Source of the DNA: a virus
IMG/VR virus record: IMGVR_UViG_3300029892_000012
Span: 1 to 31,171 of that record
Direction: 5' to 3' (one strand)
DNA length: 31,171 nucleotides
The notes under the pieces are model-generated. The model saw only the letters and a list, made by a program, of their open reading frames with translations, searched no databases and was not told the origin of the DNA. The translations under genes were made by a program, and so were the position numbers. This document shows positions 1 to 8,084 of this stretch, one piece after another (within the stretch, counting starts at the first letter, position 1; each line of letters starts with the position of its first letter).

Positions 1-52
1 CTGTTTCTTCCTGCCGAACAAATATGTGCCTTAATCTGCGCCAAAACTGCAA
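1..52 (-). CDS. Partial gene downstream of the tail hub (5' end only)
   Basis: The window edge cuts this gene. A TTG codon at 52 follows a strong ribosome site (GAGGAGG) nine bases upstream and opens a frame without stops to base 1. Its first residues read MQFWRRLRHIFVRQEET, a basic amphipathic start. It lies 16 bases past the hub gene in the same direction, so it belongs to the tail operon or to the next module. Seventeen residues are too few to name a family. The start rests mainly on the ribosome site and the correct spacing. Confidence 0.55.
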   Translation of the reverse strand, partial: MQFWRRLRHIFVRQEET

Positions 53-68
53 GTTTTACCGCCTCCTC

Positions 69-2741
69 TTAGGCCGCGCACACCACGAAACCACATAGCG
101 GAGTCCGCACGTAATCCATAATCTCGTTATCGAAGTTGAGTTTGTATGTTGTATTTCCATCAACTGGCAACGGCTGCCCGCTTGCATACGCCGTCGCTAT
201 CTCAGCGTCCGTGCGGGCGGCACTGGAGATGCGGAGGTCGTCAATATAAGAATTAAGGTTAAAATTATCACCTGCGGCGTTCCACACTCCAATACCCATT
301 ACAGAGGCAAAAGAAGAAGGCAAATAACCACTACTTACTGAACCTTTCAGGATACCATTAAGATACGCATACCCACCAACACCCTGCTTCCACGTTACAG
401 CAATCGAATACCAGTCAGGGGAGGTAATCGAGCCCAGCGAGACCGTGCCTACCTGCCCTGAAGAATTTGAGAACCATACGCCCCAGCTGGTAGAAGAGGG
501 GCTTCGCCTAATTGAAATCTGGTTCAACTCGGCATACGATGGACTGAACTGTAGCGTCACAACAGAAAGAACAAAAGACCAGTTCGGATTGTTTGCCGAG
601 TGCACTCCGTTCGGGTCAACGTAAGCCCAAACTTCAATCGTCCCCTCCGTCGGCGACAGCACCCCCGCCGTGGGGATAGTCACAACTTCGCCAGCACGGG
701 TGGCCTGGGTCGTAGTGTCGTTGGCGAAGATGATGGATGTGGGGTAGGACTTCTGTTCAATCTGGGCGTCGTCGAAGTAAGCCGTCACGGTGTCACCTGC
801 TGCCTTGGCGCGAACACCCGACTCGAAACCAACGGTAGCAGTTCCCGTAGGCGCTGTAGCTGTTACACTAATCCTTTGCCAAGAAGCAGTTGGGGTTGCT
901 TCGGTTTGGTAAATACCTAAAGCTACTCCGACAGAATCCCGGAAGATTATCCTGACAAACACCACTCCTGTGCCTGTGGCACTCCCGGTAACATACCAAG
1001 AACCCGTCCAGACCTGACCCGCAGCCGCCGTAATCCCGAGTTGGTAGACAATTGCATCTCCCGCCCCCGTACTTGCCGTAATCGCTATCTTCTGTGACTT
1101 TGCACCGGAGGGGCGATGCGTAACAGTGTCAACGGCACAGGCTGGTGTCACAGTTGAATTATACGCATAGCCCCACCCATCAGCCACACCAGTCGTGCCC
1201 GTGTAAACCTCAAAACTGGCGTTCTTGAGCGGGTTCTGTGTCCCCTCCTCTATCATTACCGCACCAAGAGCATTACCGAATTTATCAAGTTCGAGACGGG
1301 CAGTATTACTGGCAACTTGGGAGCCATCTGACTTATATGCCACGCTATTTCTTTTAAACGAAGGTGCTGGCAAAACTAAAGCTGGGATGCGGTGGATTAT
1401 CGTCGGACCTATCTCATCCGTCACCTTCGCCGTCTCCGCCCCGTAGTGGAACGTGTGCAGTAAAGCCGTCTCGTTCAGCTTCTTTTTCTGTTGCGCCTTC
1501 CACAAAGCTTGTAACCAATCAGCTATGCCGAGCAACCGCCCGCCGTATTCCACTCGCCAAATCCACAAAGCATTGGTAGCCGGAGTTATCGTCACTTTCT
1601 GCACAAGGAAAGTGCCTGTAATTCCCCGGTCGGGCAGGTTTATCGTGACCAACTGTCCCGGTGCCCAGCCGCTTATCTCAGTTTCAAACGAACCCTTTAC
1701 TCTTGGGTTGGCGTGCTCTCTCAAGTCCGCCTGGCCAGCAGCTTCGGCGGCATCTATGGTGGTGAGGCTATCGTCTACAATGCTATGCTCGTATACTCCG
1801 TCTCCTCCCTGGACAGCGGCAATGGCCTGCTGACTAGCGATGTCCTCCACCACCGTTATTACGTCTATGTCGTATTTGTAGGTAAAACTAAGCGTGGTGC
1901 CCGCCGCAGGAGTGGGCGTTTGCGCTGAGCAACGGACGTATTTCTCTTCGAAGTTCATCAGGAAGTCCTTGGTGCTTTCGTCATCAACGTTCTCAATGCC
2001 GACGGTCTTCGCTACGCCACCCACGGTCAGGCTCAGGCTGTGCGGCTTGTGCGGAAGCCACCAGGAGCGGGCTGCGCCGTCGGCATTTACGGAATACGTC
2101 CACGGGTCGGAGAGCATAGAGCCGCCCCGGACGTAGACGCGGTTCCTCAGCCCCTGGGTGTCGACGTCGTGGCGAAGGCGGCGGAAAGAGCCGCCCGCTT
2201 CGAGCACCATCGGTGCAGGCTGGTTAAGCGTCTTCGGGTCGAAAAACCAGACGTCTTTATCGTAGTCCACGAACCAGTCCCAGCCCACGTAGTCGGCCAG
2301 TTCCTTCAGGCACTCACTGGGCCGTTTATAGTCGAAGATGATCTCCTCTACCACCGGAGCATTGGCCTGGACGTGGTTAACAGTAAACCCCGCGCCGTAT
2401 TTGGCGATGATGTCTTTAACGATCAGGTCGGCGGCCTGGTTGGAGTAGGTTTCCACCACCAGCTTCCTGTCAAGCTGGTAGGTGTAATCCTGGCAGGAGC
2501 ACTCGTAAATCTTTACCCCTGTCGGCTCGGCCTGGACGAGTTTCACCTGGTCGATAATGCCGGCGAATAGTTTGGTCGTGCCGTCGTAAACGATAACCTC
2601 CTGCCCCTCGGTCGGCTGCACGTCCTGGATGCGGAAGGTGCAGGTGTCCACGGCCTGGGTCAGGACCTGCTCGATAGAAAAGCCGTCCAGAAGGACGGCC
2701 GCCGTGCGGTCAACGCCTGCTATGAGAATTTGCCGCGCCAT
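69..2741 (-). CDS. Tail tip/baseplate hub protein with C-terminal carbohydrate-binding-like and LamG-like domains
   Basis: An 890-residue structural protein placed directly after the tape measure gene, where siphophages encode the distal tail and adsorption proteins. Residues 1-400 resemble the gp27/Tal-type hub fold: a mostly beta N-terminus, then a segment around 110-175 rich in aromatic residues (DYVGWDWFVDYDKDVWFF), and a second beta part that ends near 400. Residues about 500-665 look like a jelly-roll carbohydrate-binding module (NASFEVY near 507, YFDDAQIE near 655). Residues about 690-845 look like a concanavalin/LamG domain (EGTIEVWAYVD near 699, YIDDLRISSAART near 832). I infer that the C-terminal part binds a cell-surface glycan during adsorption. 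No peptidase motif was recognised. The ATG start abuts the tape-measure stop with no gap, so the two genes are translationally coupled. The hub assignment comes from position and general look; the lectin-like part is clearer. Confidence 0.75.
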   Translation of the reverse strand: MARQILIAGVDRTAAVLLDGFSIEQVLTQAVDTCTFRIQDVQPTEGQEVIVYDGTTKLFAGIIDQVKLVQAEPTGVKIYECSCQDYTYQLDRKLVVETYSNQAADLIVKDIIAKYGAGFTVNHVQANAPVVEEIIFDYKRPSECLKELADYVGWDWFVDYDKDVWFFDPKTLNQPAPMVLEAGGSFRRLRHDVDTQGLRNRVYVRGGSMLSDPWTYSVNADGAARSWWLPHKPHSLSLTVGGVAKTVGIENVDDESTKDFLMNFEEKYVRCSAQTPTPAAGTTLSFTYKYDIDVITVVEDIASQQAIAAVQGGDGVYEHSIVDDSLTTIDAAEAAGQADLREHANPRVKGSFETEISGWAPGQLVTINLPDRGITGTFLVQKVTITPATNALWIWRVEYGGRLLGIADWLQALWKAQQKKKLNETALLHTFHYGAETAKVTDEIGPTIIHRIPALVLPAPSFKRNSVAYKSDGSQVASNTARLELDKFGNALGAVMIEEGTQNPLKNASFEVYTGTTGVADGWGYAYNSTVTPACAVDTVTHRPSGAKSQKIAITASTGAGDAIVYQLGITAAAGQVWTGSWYVTGSATGTGVVFVRIIFRDSVGVALGIYQTEATPTASWQRISVTATAPTGTATVGFESGVRAKAAGDTVTAYFDDAQIEQKSYPTSIIFANDTTTQATRAGEVVTIPTAGVLSPTEGTIEVWAYVDPNGVHSANNPNWSFVLSVVTLQFSPSYAELNQISIRRSPSSTSWGVWFSNSSGQVGTVSLGSITSPDWYSIAVTWKQGVGGYAYLNGILKGSVSSGYLPSSFASVMGIGVWNAAGDNFNLNSYIDDLRISSAARTDAEIATAYASGQPLPVDGNTTYKLNFDNEIMDYVRTPLCGFVVCAA

Positions 2742-5700
2742 TTAGAGCCTCACCCCCCGGCGGGCCAGTTCCCGCAGGAGCTGGTCGGCCTGGTCGCTGG
2801 TGGAGCCGCCGGAAATGGTAATGTTGAACGTGTTTATGGTGGTCGTGGTGGTCGTGGCGTAAGATACCGCCCCGGCGGGGACAAGCCCGCCCGGAGCAAA
2901 GACGCCCGCCATCGCATCAGCAGCCCGCTCCAGTAGCGGCAGGCTGCCTCTTATCCCCTCGGCGAACGTGCGAACCAAAGCAGGGCCGTATTCCGCCAGC
3001 CTGCTCAGTGGCCCACGCCTGGCCGGAGAGTGCGGCATAAAAGCGTCTACTGCCTCGGCCATCGCCTCCAGGGTGGCGATCAGGTCATCAAACTTGCTCC
3101 ATATGCCGCCGATAAAATTGGTCATCAGGCTTACACCGTATCCGGTGGCCTTGTCAACAAGGTCCTGATATTGCTTGTGGATCCGCTTGACTTCTTCCTC
3201 GGTGTTCTTGCGGATCTCGGCGTTCTTCTTCTCCCACTCGGCCCGGTAGGCTTCGAGCTGCGCCGCCGCCTGCGCCCGCAGTTCGGCGATCTTGTTGATC
3301 GTCTCAACGCGCATCTGTTCAAGCTGGACCTGCGCCTCCGACCGGGCCATCTCGTTCTTTTGTCGCCACAATGCGACATACTCGTTGAGTTGCGCCGCCG
3401 TCAGGGTGTTCAGCGCCTTGATCTCCGGTAGGGCCTTCGGCCCCATCTCCCGCAGTTGCGCGATCAGGCCCTCGTCCACGCCTTTTGCGGCGAGCGCGCT
3501 TATCTCCGCCTGCCACTCGGCAAACACATCCACCTGCTTGCGGAGGTTTTCGAGCAACCCAACACCGCTGACCGTGCGGGTTTCCGGCGCTTCAAACAGA
3601 CCGACGAAACCGGCCAGGCTCCGGGCTTTCTCCGCGACGGCCCGGTTGTATTCGTCCCAAAGCCGCCGCTCGTCGGCAATGAGGCGTTCGTTTACCTCTC
3701 TGACTTTGCTCTCATAGTCCTCTCTGGCAGCGGCAAGGTCGTCGTAGTACTTTTGCCAGACTTCCTTAGCCCGCGCTACCAGGTCGCGCTCTTCCTCGAA
3801 AATCTCCTTCTTGCGCTCCGCCGCCTCCTGCTCCTGCCTGAGCGCGTCAAGGCGTTTCTTCGCGTTGGCAATCGCCTGGTTCGTCTCCAGCTCTTCCAGC
3901 GCGATCTTCTTCTCCGTCACCTGCCGCTTGATTTCGGCCAGGTTGTGCTCGGCAGCGGCTATTTGCCTCCGGACTGCCGAAGTGTCCTTGTGGTGTTTCT
4001 GGAGTGCGGCGAGGCGCTTGTTGAGTTCCGCGATGCGGGCCTCGGTCAGTTTTTTGCGTTCGGCCAGAGATGCCAGTTCGTTCCGCAGGGACAGCGCCCT
4101 TGCGGCGTCCTCCCGTCGCTGTTGCTCTTCCTGCATTGCCGCCAGGCGGTCCTCAGCCGCTTTTATCTCTGCCTCCACGGTGCGGATATTCGCTGCAGCC
4201 GCCTTCGCCCGGGCGACAGCTGCGTTGATCCCGCTCTCCAGCGCGGAGGCAAAGGCCCCGATTTTCTCCTGGACGCCTGCGGCCAGGCCTTCCGAAATGT
4301 TGCGCCCAACCTCGGCCATAATGCCGGACGGGGAGGATATTTTGAGCAGCGCCTTGATATGCGAAACGAGGCTGTGGATCCACCTGGTGACTTTATCTTT
4401 GAGCCAGCCAACGGCCCCGCTTATACCCTTCCAGATACCCTCGACAATGTTGCGGCCGTATTTCGTCATCAGCAGTACCGCCATCCCGAAAGGCCCGGTC
4501 AGCACTGCCAGAACCAGGGACCCCCACTTCTTCAGGAAGGCAACGACGGAGTTGGCCGCGTTCACTACCGCCTTCTTGATGCTCGTCCACAGGCCGGTGA
4601 ACCACGCCTTGATGCCGCCCCAGTGTTTGTAGATTTCATAGGCGGCCATCGCCACGAGCCCCACGGCGGCGGCAACCATCCCCAGGGGATTGGTCAGCGC
4701 CGACACTACTGACATTCCGAGCATCACGGTCTTAACGACGGTTAGCTGCACGGCAAGGGCCGCAAGGGCCGCGGTCAACCCTATGAGGGCCACCTTCACC
4801 ACGCCGGAATGTCTTTCGAGAAAGCCAAAGACGGCTTTCACGACCTCACCGAATTTAACGAGCGCATCGACCACGGGGGCCGGGATGATTGTTTTCAGCG
4901 CCGGCACCATCCCGGCTTTCTTGAGAGTGTCAGTGAATTTATTCGTCAGTTCTATCGCTTTCGGGAGAACATTCGCGGTCAGCCAGTCGAAAACCGGCTT
5001 CATCACCGCGCCGAAGGTCATATTCAGGTTATCCTTCAGCGTGGACATCAGCCCGGCAAAGCTCTGGCTCTGCTTCTGCATCATGTTGGGGAAGCGCTCT
5101 TCCATCCCCTTGATAAGTATCTGTATCGCTTTGTCTGCCGGGATAAGCCCTTTTTCGGAGAGCTTCATTACCTCGGCAGTAGATTTCCCCATAGCCTTGG
5201 CGAGAATGTCCCACGCCGGGACGCCGACCTCGGTTAGCTGGAGCATCTCGTCAGCGGACACCTTCGCCTTAGCCTTCATCTGACCCAAGGCGAGGCCGAT
5301 CCTGCCCAACCCTTCCGCCCCGCTTAGTCCCAGGCCGGCAGAGGCGTCACCGACGGCCTTCAACATCGGAATAATCTGCTCCGCCGAGAACCCAAAGGCC
5401 AGCATCCGCTTGGCGGCGTCCTGCAAGTCGGGAAACTCAAACGGCGTTTCGGCGGCCATTTTCTGGAGCTTGCCGAGCAGCACGTTCGCCTTTTCGGCGC
5501 TGCCGAGCATCGTTTCAAAGCTGATCTGCGCCTGCTGCATCTTGCTGTCGAAGTCCATACCGGCTTTGGCGGCCAGTCCAAGACCGGCAGCCACCGCCAC
5601 ACCGGCAATGCCAGCAGCCATCGTCAGCCCGGCAAAAGGCTTGGTGAGATCGCTTGCCTTCTTCTGGAAAGCAGCGATCTTGCCCTGCGCCTCCTGAAGG

Positions 5701-5762
5701 CCGCGCTGCAAACCGCCTATCTCTGCGCCAATTTTTACGACAAGCTCTGCTAATGTCGCCAT
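2742..5762 (-). CDS. Tail tape measure protein
   Basis: About 1006 residues, the longest structural gene here, placed after the frameshifted tail chaperone as is usual for tape measures. The N-terminus has a helical stretch and a glycine/alanine hydrophobic segment (about 45-70). A TP901-type tape measure core follows (about 75-250), with motifs such as TPFEFPDLQDAAKRMLAFG and SADEMLQLTEVGVPAWDIL. Hydrophobic, possibly membrane-spanning, segments lie between about 320 and 440. A long charged coiled coil follows (about 520-900), then a small C-terminal domain. The protein sets tail length and is injected with the DNA. The start chosen is the ATG of MATLAELV, behind GGTGAAGAG; an ATG 15 bases upstream has no ribosome site and overlaps the approach to the rightward promoter at 5782-5790. 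If length scales as in other siphophages the tail would be roughly 150 nm. Confidence 0.93.
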   Translation of the reverse strand: MATLAELVVKIGAEIGGLQRGLQEAQGKIAAFQKKASDLTKPFAGLTMAAGIAGVAVAAGLGLAAKAGMDFDSKMQQAQISFETMLGSAEKANVLLGKLQKMAAETPFEFPDLQDAAKRMLAFGFSAEQIIPMLKAVGDASAGLGLSGAEGLGRIGLALGQMKAKAKVSADEMLQLTEVGVPAWDILAKAMGKSTAEVMKLSEKGLIPADKAIQILIKGMEERFPNMMQKQSQSFAGLMSTLKDNLNMTFGAVMKPVFDWLTANVLPKAIELTNKFTDTLKKAGMVPALKTIIPAPVVDALVKFGEVVKAVFGFLERHSGVVKVALIGLTAALAALAVQLTVVKTVMLGMSVVSALTNPLGMVAAAVGLVAMAAYEIYKHWGGIKAWFTGLWTSIKKAVVNAANSVVAFLKKWGSLVLAVLTGPFGMAVLLMTKYGRNIVEGIWKGISGAVGWLKDKVTRWIHSLVSHIKALLKISSPSGIMAEVGRNISEGLAAGVQEKIGAFASALESGINAAVARAKAAAANIRTVEAEIKAAEDRLAAMQEEQQRREDAARALSLRNELASLAERKKLTEARIAELNKRLAALQKHHKDTSAVRRQIAAAEHNLAEIKRQVTEKKIALEELETNQAIANAKKRLDALRQEQEAAERKKEIFEEERDLVARAKEVWQKYYDDLAAAREDYESKVREVNERLIADERRLWDEYNRAVAEKARSLAGFVGLFEAPETRTVSGVGLLENLRKQVDVFAEWQAEISALAAKGVDEGLIAQLREMGPKALPEIKALNTLTAAQLNEYVALWRQKNEMARSEAQVQLEQMRVETINKIAELRAQAAAQLEAYRAEWEKKNAEIRKNTEEEVKRIHKQYQDLVDKATGYGVSLMTNFIGGIWSKFDDLIATLEAMAEAVDAFMPHSPARRGPLSRLAEYGPALVRTFAEGIRGSLPLLERAADAMAGVFAPGGLVPAGAVSYATTTTTTINTFNITISGGSTSDQADQLLRELARRGVRL

Positions 5763-5781
5763 TCTCTTCACCATCACAAGC

Positions 5782-5790
5782 TGGTATAAT
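5782..5790 (+). promoter_or_regulatory. Extended -10 promoter for the rightward gene at 5812
   Basis: The plus strand reads TGGTATAAT, a perfect -10 hexamer with the TGn extension. No good -35 is visible, which suits extended -10 promoters. Transcription would start near 5797, leaving a leader of about 15 bases that holds the ribosome site AAGGGGTGAT. It lies in the 5' flank of the oppositely transcribed tape measure gene, which supports an independently expressed cargo gene. Confidence 0.7.
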
Positions 5791-5811
5791 CAAGCAAAAA
5801 GGGGTGATATT

Positions 5812-6228
5812 ATGGGATTCATCAAAAACTTCGGCCAGGCACTCAAGCGTCAACTAAACCTGGAGCTTGAATACCTGGGCGGGCATCCTGACCTGAAAGG
5901 CCCGCAGAAAGTTACTGCGGACACGGACGGCGAACACCTGCTCATTTACAGCGTCAGCGCGTTCAAGTCTGACCCAATCCTCCGCATCCCGAAACAGAAC
6001 ATCGTAAACGTCACTCTTGAAAAGGCCAGTAAGCGCAGCGTCGGCGGCGCGGCGGCGGGCTTCCTTGTTGGCGGCGTTATCGGAGCCGCCATCGGTGGCC
6101 GCAGTAAGGACGCCAGCATCATCGTAATGTCCGTTAAATACGGTCCCGCCACCGTTGACGTGGTTTTCGGCGGGGCGGACGTGAGCAGTAAATACAGCAA
6201 GTTTGTCAGCCTGCTCAGCGCTTCTTAG
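5812..6228 (+). CDS. Rightward moron gene: small protein with glycine-zipper segment
   Basis: A 138-residue protein on the opposite strand to the whole tail operon, with its own extended -10 promoter and the ribosome site AAGGGGTGATATT. Residues 1-20 are amphipathic and basic (MGFIKNFGQALKRQ). Residues 32-70 look like a beta-rich lipid- or protein-binding module ending in LRIPKQNIVNVTLEKASKRS. Residues 78-96 are an alanine/glycine run with GxxxG spacing typical of a glycine zipper that inserts into or oligomerises at membranes. A beta-rich tail follows (105-135). I recall chromosomal and phage proteins with this layout in Firmicutes, but no function is assigned to them. A role in the lysogen, such as a surface change or superinfection exclusion, is inference. 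Its 3' end overlaps the end of the tail-chaperone frameshift product by 14 bases, tail to tail. Confidence 0.85.
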   Translation: MGFIKNFGQALKRQLNLELEYLGGHPDLKGPQKVTADTDGEHLLIYSVSAFKSDPILRIPKQNIVNVTLEKASKRSVGGAAAGFLVGGVIGAAIGGRSKDASIIVMSVKYGPATVDVVFGGADVSSKYSKFVSLLSAS

Positions 6229-6723
6229 CCGCCCGCTCCGCCTCCTCCGCCTTCAGCGCAAAATAAGCCGCCCATTCGGTGATCTCGGCGGAGGAGATAC
6301 GGTCAAGCAATTCCGAAACGGTGCACCCCAAGCGCTCAGCTAACTCGAAATACAGCCGGCGCTCGGGGTGCTTTTTTATTTTTTTTGCGCTTCTTTTACC
6401 GCCTCCGGAGTCAGGCCGGACAACCGCATCGCCACCTGCGCTATCCGCTCCAGAGCCGCGCCGGACTTGTCGGCCAGGGCGTCCCGGTCGGCGGGCTTGA
6501 ACACTTGCTCCCCGGTGTCCGGGTCGTAAACGCTATAGATCACCAGTTCGGGGTAAATACGCTCCAGATCCATCTTGCCGGAAGCGTCCACGGCGTTCTG
6601 GAGCAGCCGCGCCCGCTGGCGACCGGTGAGGCCCCGAACCAGGAGCTTGACGCCCCATTCCGGAACCTCGACCGTCTCTTCCTGGATGTCTTTTGCGGCC
6701 AGAATCTTATCACGCAGCGACAT
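6215..6723 (-). CDS. Tail assembly chaperone, long (GT-type) product made by -1 frameshift
   Basis: The stretch 6229-6375 looks empty but is coding. If ribosomes slip back one base on the A run just before the TAA at 6376, translation continues through IKKHPERRLYFELAERLG to a TGA at 6215. This adds about 55 residues, including the typical tail-chaperone extension motif ISSAEITEWAAYFAL. The joined product is about 168 residues. The extension has no start codon with a ribosome site of its own. Programmed -1 slippage to make gpG and gpGT is established for lambda and found in most siphophages; the site and extension here fit it directly. The extension normally links the chaperone to the tail-tube subunit. 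Confidence 0.85.
6376..6723 (-). CDS. Tail assembly chaperone, short (G-type) form
   Basis: A 115-residue acidic/helical protein directly upstream of the tape measure and downstream of the tail-tube gene, the standard place for a siphophage tail assembly chaperone (lambda gpG type). It starts MSLRDKILAAKD, contains EVPEWGVKLLVRGLTGRQRARL around 20-42, and ends at a TAA preceded by a run of eight A residues in the coding strand. The ATG overlaps the end of the tail-tube gene by 14 bases and has a GGGGAGG ribosome site. It should bind the tape measure protein during tail assembly and is normally absent from mature virions. Confidence 0.88.
   Translation of the reverse strand: MSLRDKILAAKDIQEETVEVPEWGVKLLVRGLTGRQRARLLQNAVDASGKMDLERIYPELVIYSVYDPDTGEQVFKPADRDALADKSGAALERIAQVAMRLSGLTPEAVKEAQKK
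6379..6386 (-). other. -1 ribosomal frameshift (slippery) site of the tail chaperone
   Basis: The coding strand reads CAAAAAAAATAA: the zero-frame codons are CAA AAA AAA TAA. Any A-AAA-AAA heptamer in this run allows both tRNAs to re-pair after moving back one base, and the zero-frame stop follows immediately, which favours slippage. A second run of six A residues lies just after the stop. Confidence 0.82.
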
Positions 6724-7558
6724 AATAAACCTCCCCGTCTATCTCAAGCGAGATATCTTCCTCCACCAGCGCGTCGGCAGCCGTCTTCACGCTGTCACTC
6801 TTCAACCGGGCGTAGCCTTCATACCGCGTCCCCGCCGTGCTGTCCACGTAAAGCACCACCACCAGGGGATTGGTAAGCTGGCCCAGGAAGAAGCCGTCAA
6901 TCCACCAGCGGCTCAGTTTCACGCTGGCGCTCTTTTGCCCCGCAACCTTGACCTCCCAGGCGTCGCCCAGTTTTGTCGCGTCCAGAATCTTAACGTCGGC
7001 GTCAAGAGTCCATTCCTTGGCCTCACCGAGCTGGGAGATCGGCAGGTAGGCGCCGTCCACGCGCACCGCCTTGTAATAGGTGTAATTGGCGGTAATCGCC
7101 GCGCCTGCTGCCGGTGCCGTGGCGAAGGTAATTGTCCCCGTCCAGTCGTCGAAGGTATAGTCCGTGCCTTCGGTCTTGGCAACACCCGCAACGTAGACGG
7201 TCTGGGAATTCGGGACAACCGGCGAGTGGGCAAGTTTAAACGTGGTCGTCAGACCATCGCCGGTGCCCACAGCCTCACCCGTGACGGCGGTCGTGGTCGC
7301 GGCAGCGAAGATAATCTTACCGCCGACGTGCTGCACGGAGAAGCCGCTTGTCTCCTGCGTCCAGGTCGGGGTAGCCGCGCCAACGTTGGTCGAGGATTCC
7401 ACCACCACGGCCACGGCCTTGTCCCAGTAGCGCTTCGCCGCGTCGGAGATGGTGTAAATCTTGTAATCCGCGTCCGGATTCGCGGCCACGTCGGTGAAAG
7501 CCACGGAAGGCAGAGAGGCAACGTAGATCGCCGCCCCAATGCCGGTTTTAACAGCCAT
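6710..7558 (-). CDS. Tail tube protein with inserted beta domain (second paralogue)
   Basis: A 282-residue protein. Residues 183-219 (TLDADVKILDATKLGDAWEV and after) closely match residues 23-60 of the smaller tail protein at 8085-8468, so both share the tail-tube core. The larger one differs by an N-terminal half (1-80) and an inserted beta-rich domain at about 97-163 (GDGLTTTFKLAHSPV, then EGTDYTFDDWTGTITFATAP). Such repeats are common as surface decorations on phage tube and head proteins. It is followed directly by the chaperone gene, which fits a major tail tube subunit. The ATG start has AGGTGAGAT upstream. Which of the two paralogues forms the main tube cannot be told from sequence. 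Confidence 0.78.
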   Translation of the reverse strand: MAVKTGIGAAIYVASLPSVAFTDVAANPDADYKIYTISDAAKRYWDKAVAVVVESSTNVGAATPTWTQETSGFSVQHVGGKIIFAAATTTAVTGEAVGTGDGLTTTFKLAHSPVVPNSQTVYVAGVAKTEGTDYTFDDWTGTITFATAPAAGAAITANYTYYKAVRVDGAYLPISQLGEAKEWTLDADVKILDATKLGDAWEVKVAGQKSASVKLSRWWIDGFFLGQLTNPLVVVLYVDSTAGTRYEGYARLKSDSVKTAADALVEEDISLEIDGEVYYVAA

Positions 7559-7567
7559 TTATCTCAC

Positions 7568-8071
7568 CTACTTGTCTACGGCGTAGCCGGTAATTTGAAT
7601 AGTTAGACTCTCGGCAGTCGTAGCACTGGCATTTGATCCGGAGATGACAATGCTCGTATCCACCGTGAGCAAATCGCCGAATACCGCCGCGCAGTCAAAG
7701 GTCGCCGTCTGGCCCGTCGCATTGCCGTCAAAGGTCAGGTTGGTCACGGTCACATCCGCGCCCTTGGTGATGTTCACCTGCTTGACGTAGTAACGCTTGC
7801 CGATAGGGACGCTAATGGTAGCCGAACCGGTACCGCTGATGGGAATGGACACCGTGGCAGAAGTGTTGACCGGGGTTTTATACACGGGCCGGGTGGCGAG
7901 TGAGCCGTCCGGGTTGACCGCCACGGCATCCACGCCGTCGGTCAGTTTGGTTTTAACCGCGCCGGCCGCGCTGTCGTAAATAGCCGCCAGAACATCGGCG
8001 CGGTTGATGATAGTATTGTCCTCTTTGATAAGCCTGCCGCTCGATGCGGCAAACTCTTTGATGTCAGCCAA
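7568..8071 (-). CDS. Beta-rich virion protein of unknown role between the two tail-tube genes
   Basis: A 167-residue protein that I do not recognise. It begins MADIKEFAASSGRLIKED and from about residue 60 onward is rich in Thr, Ser and Val in alternating beta pattern (SATVSIPISGTGSATISVPI, then VKQVNITKGADVTVTNLTF). That looks like a jelly-roll or Ig-like virion decoration or tail accessory protein. The start is a TTG with AAGGTGGTGG upstream; no ATG lies nearby in frame. It sits 13 bases after one tail-tube gene and 9 before the other, so it is part of the tail operon. Assignment as a structural protein is by context. Confidence 0.6.
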   Translation of the reverse strand: MADIKEFAASSGRLIKEDNTIINRADVLAAIYDSAAGAVKTKLTDGVDAVAVNPDGSLATRPVYKTPVNTSATVSIPISGTGSATISVPIGKRYYVKQVNITKGADVTVTNLTFDGNATGQTATFDCAAVFGDLLTVDTSIVISGSNASATTAESLTIQITGYAVDK

Positions 8072-8084
8072 CTAAACCACCACC

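Noticed and set aside
3456-4712. Long rightward frame (418 codons) opposite the tape measure gene
   Set aside because: It mirrors the GC-rich coding strand of the tape measure, has no ribosome site and a composition rich in Arg, Leu and Pro as expected for an antisense shadow.
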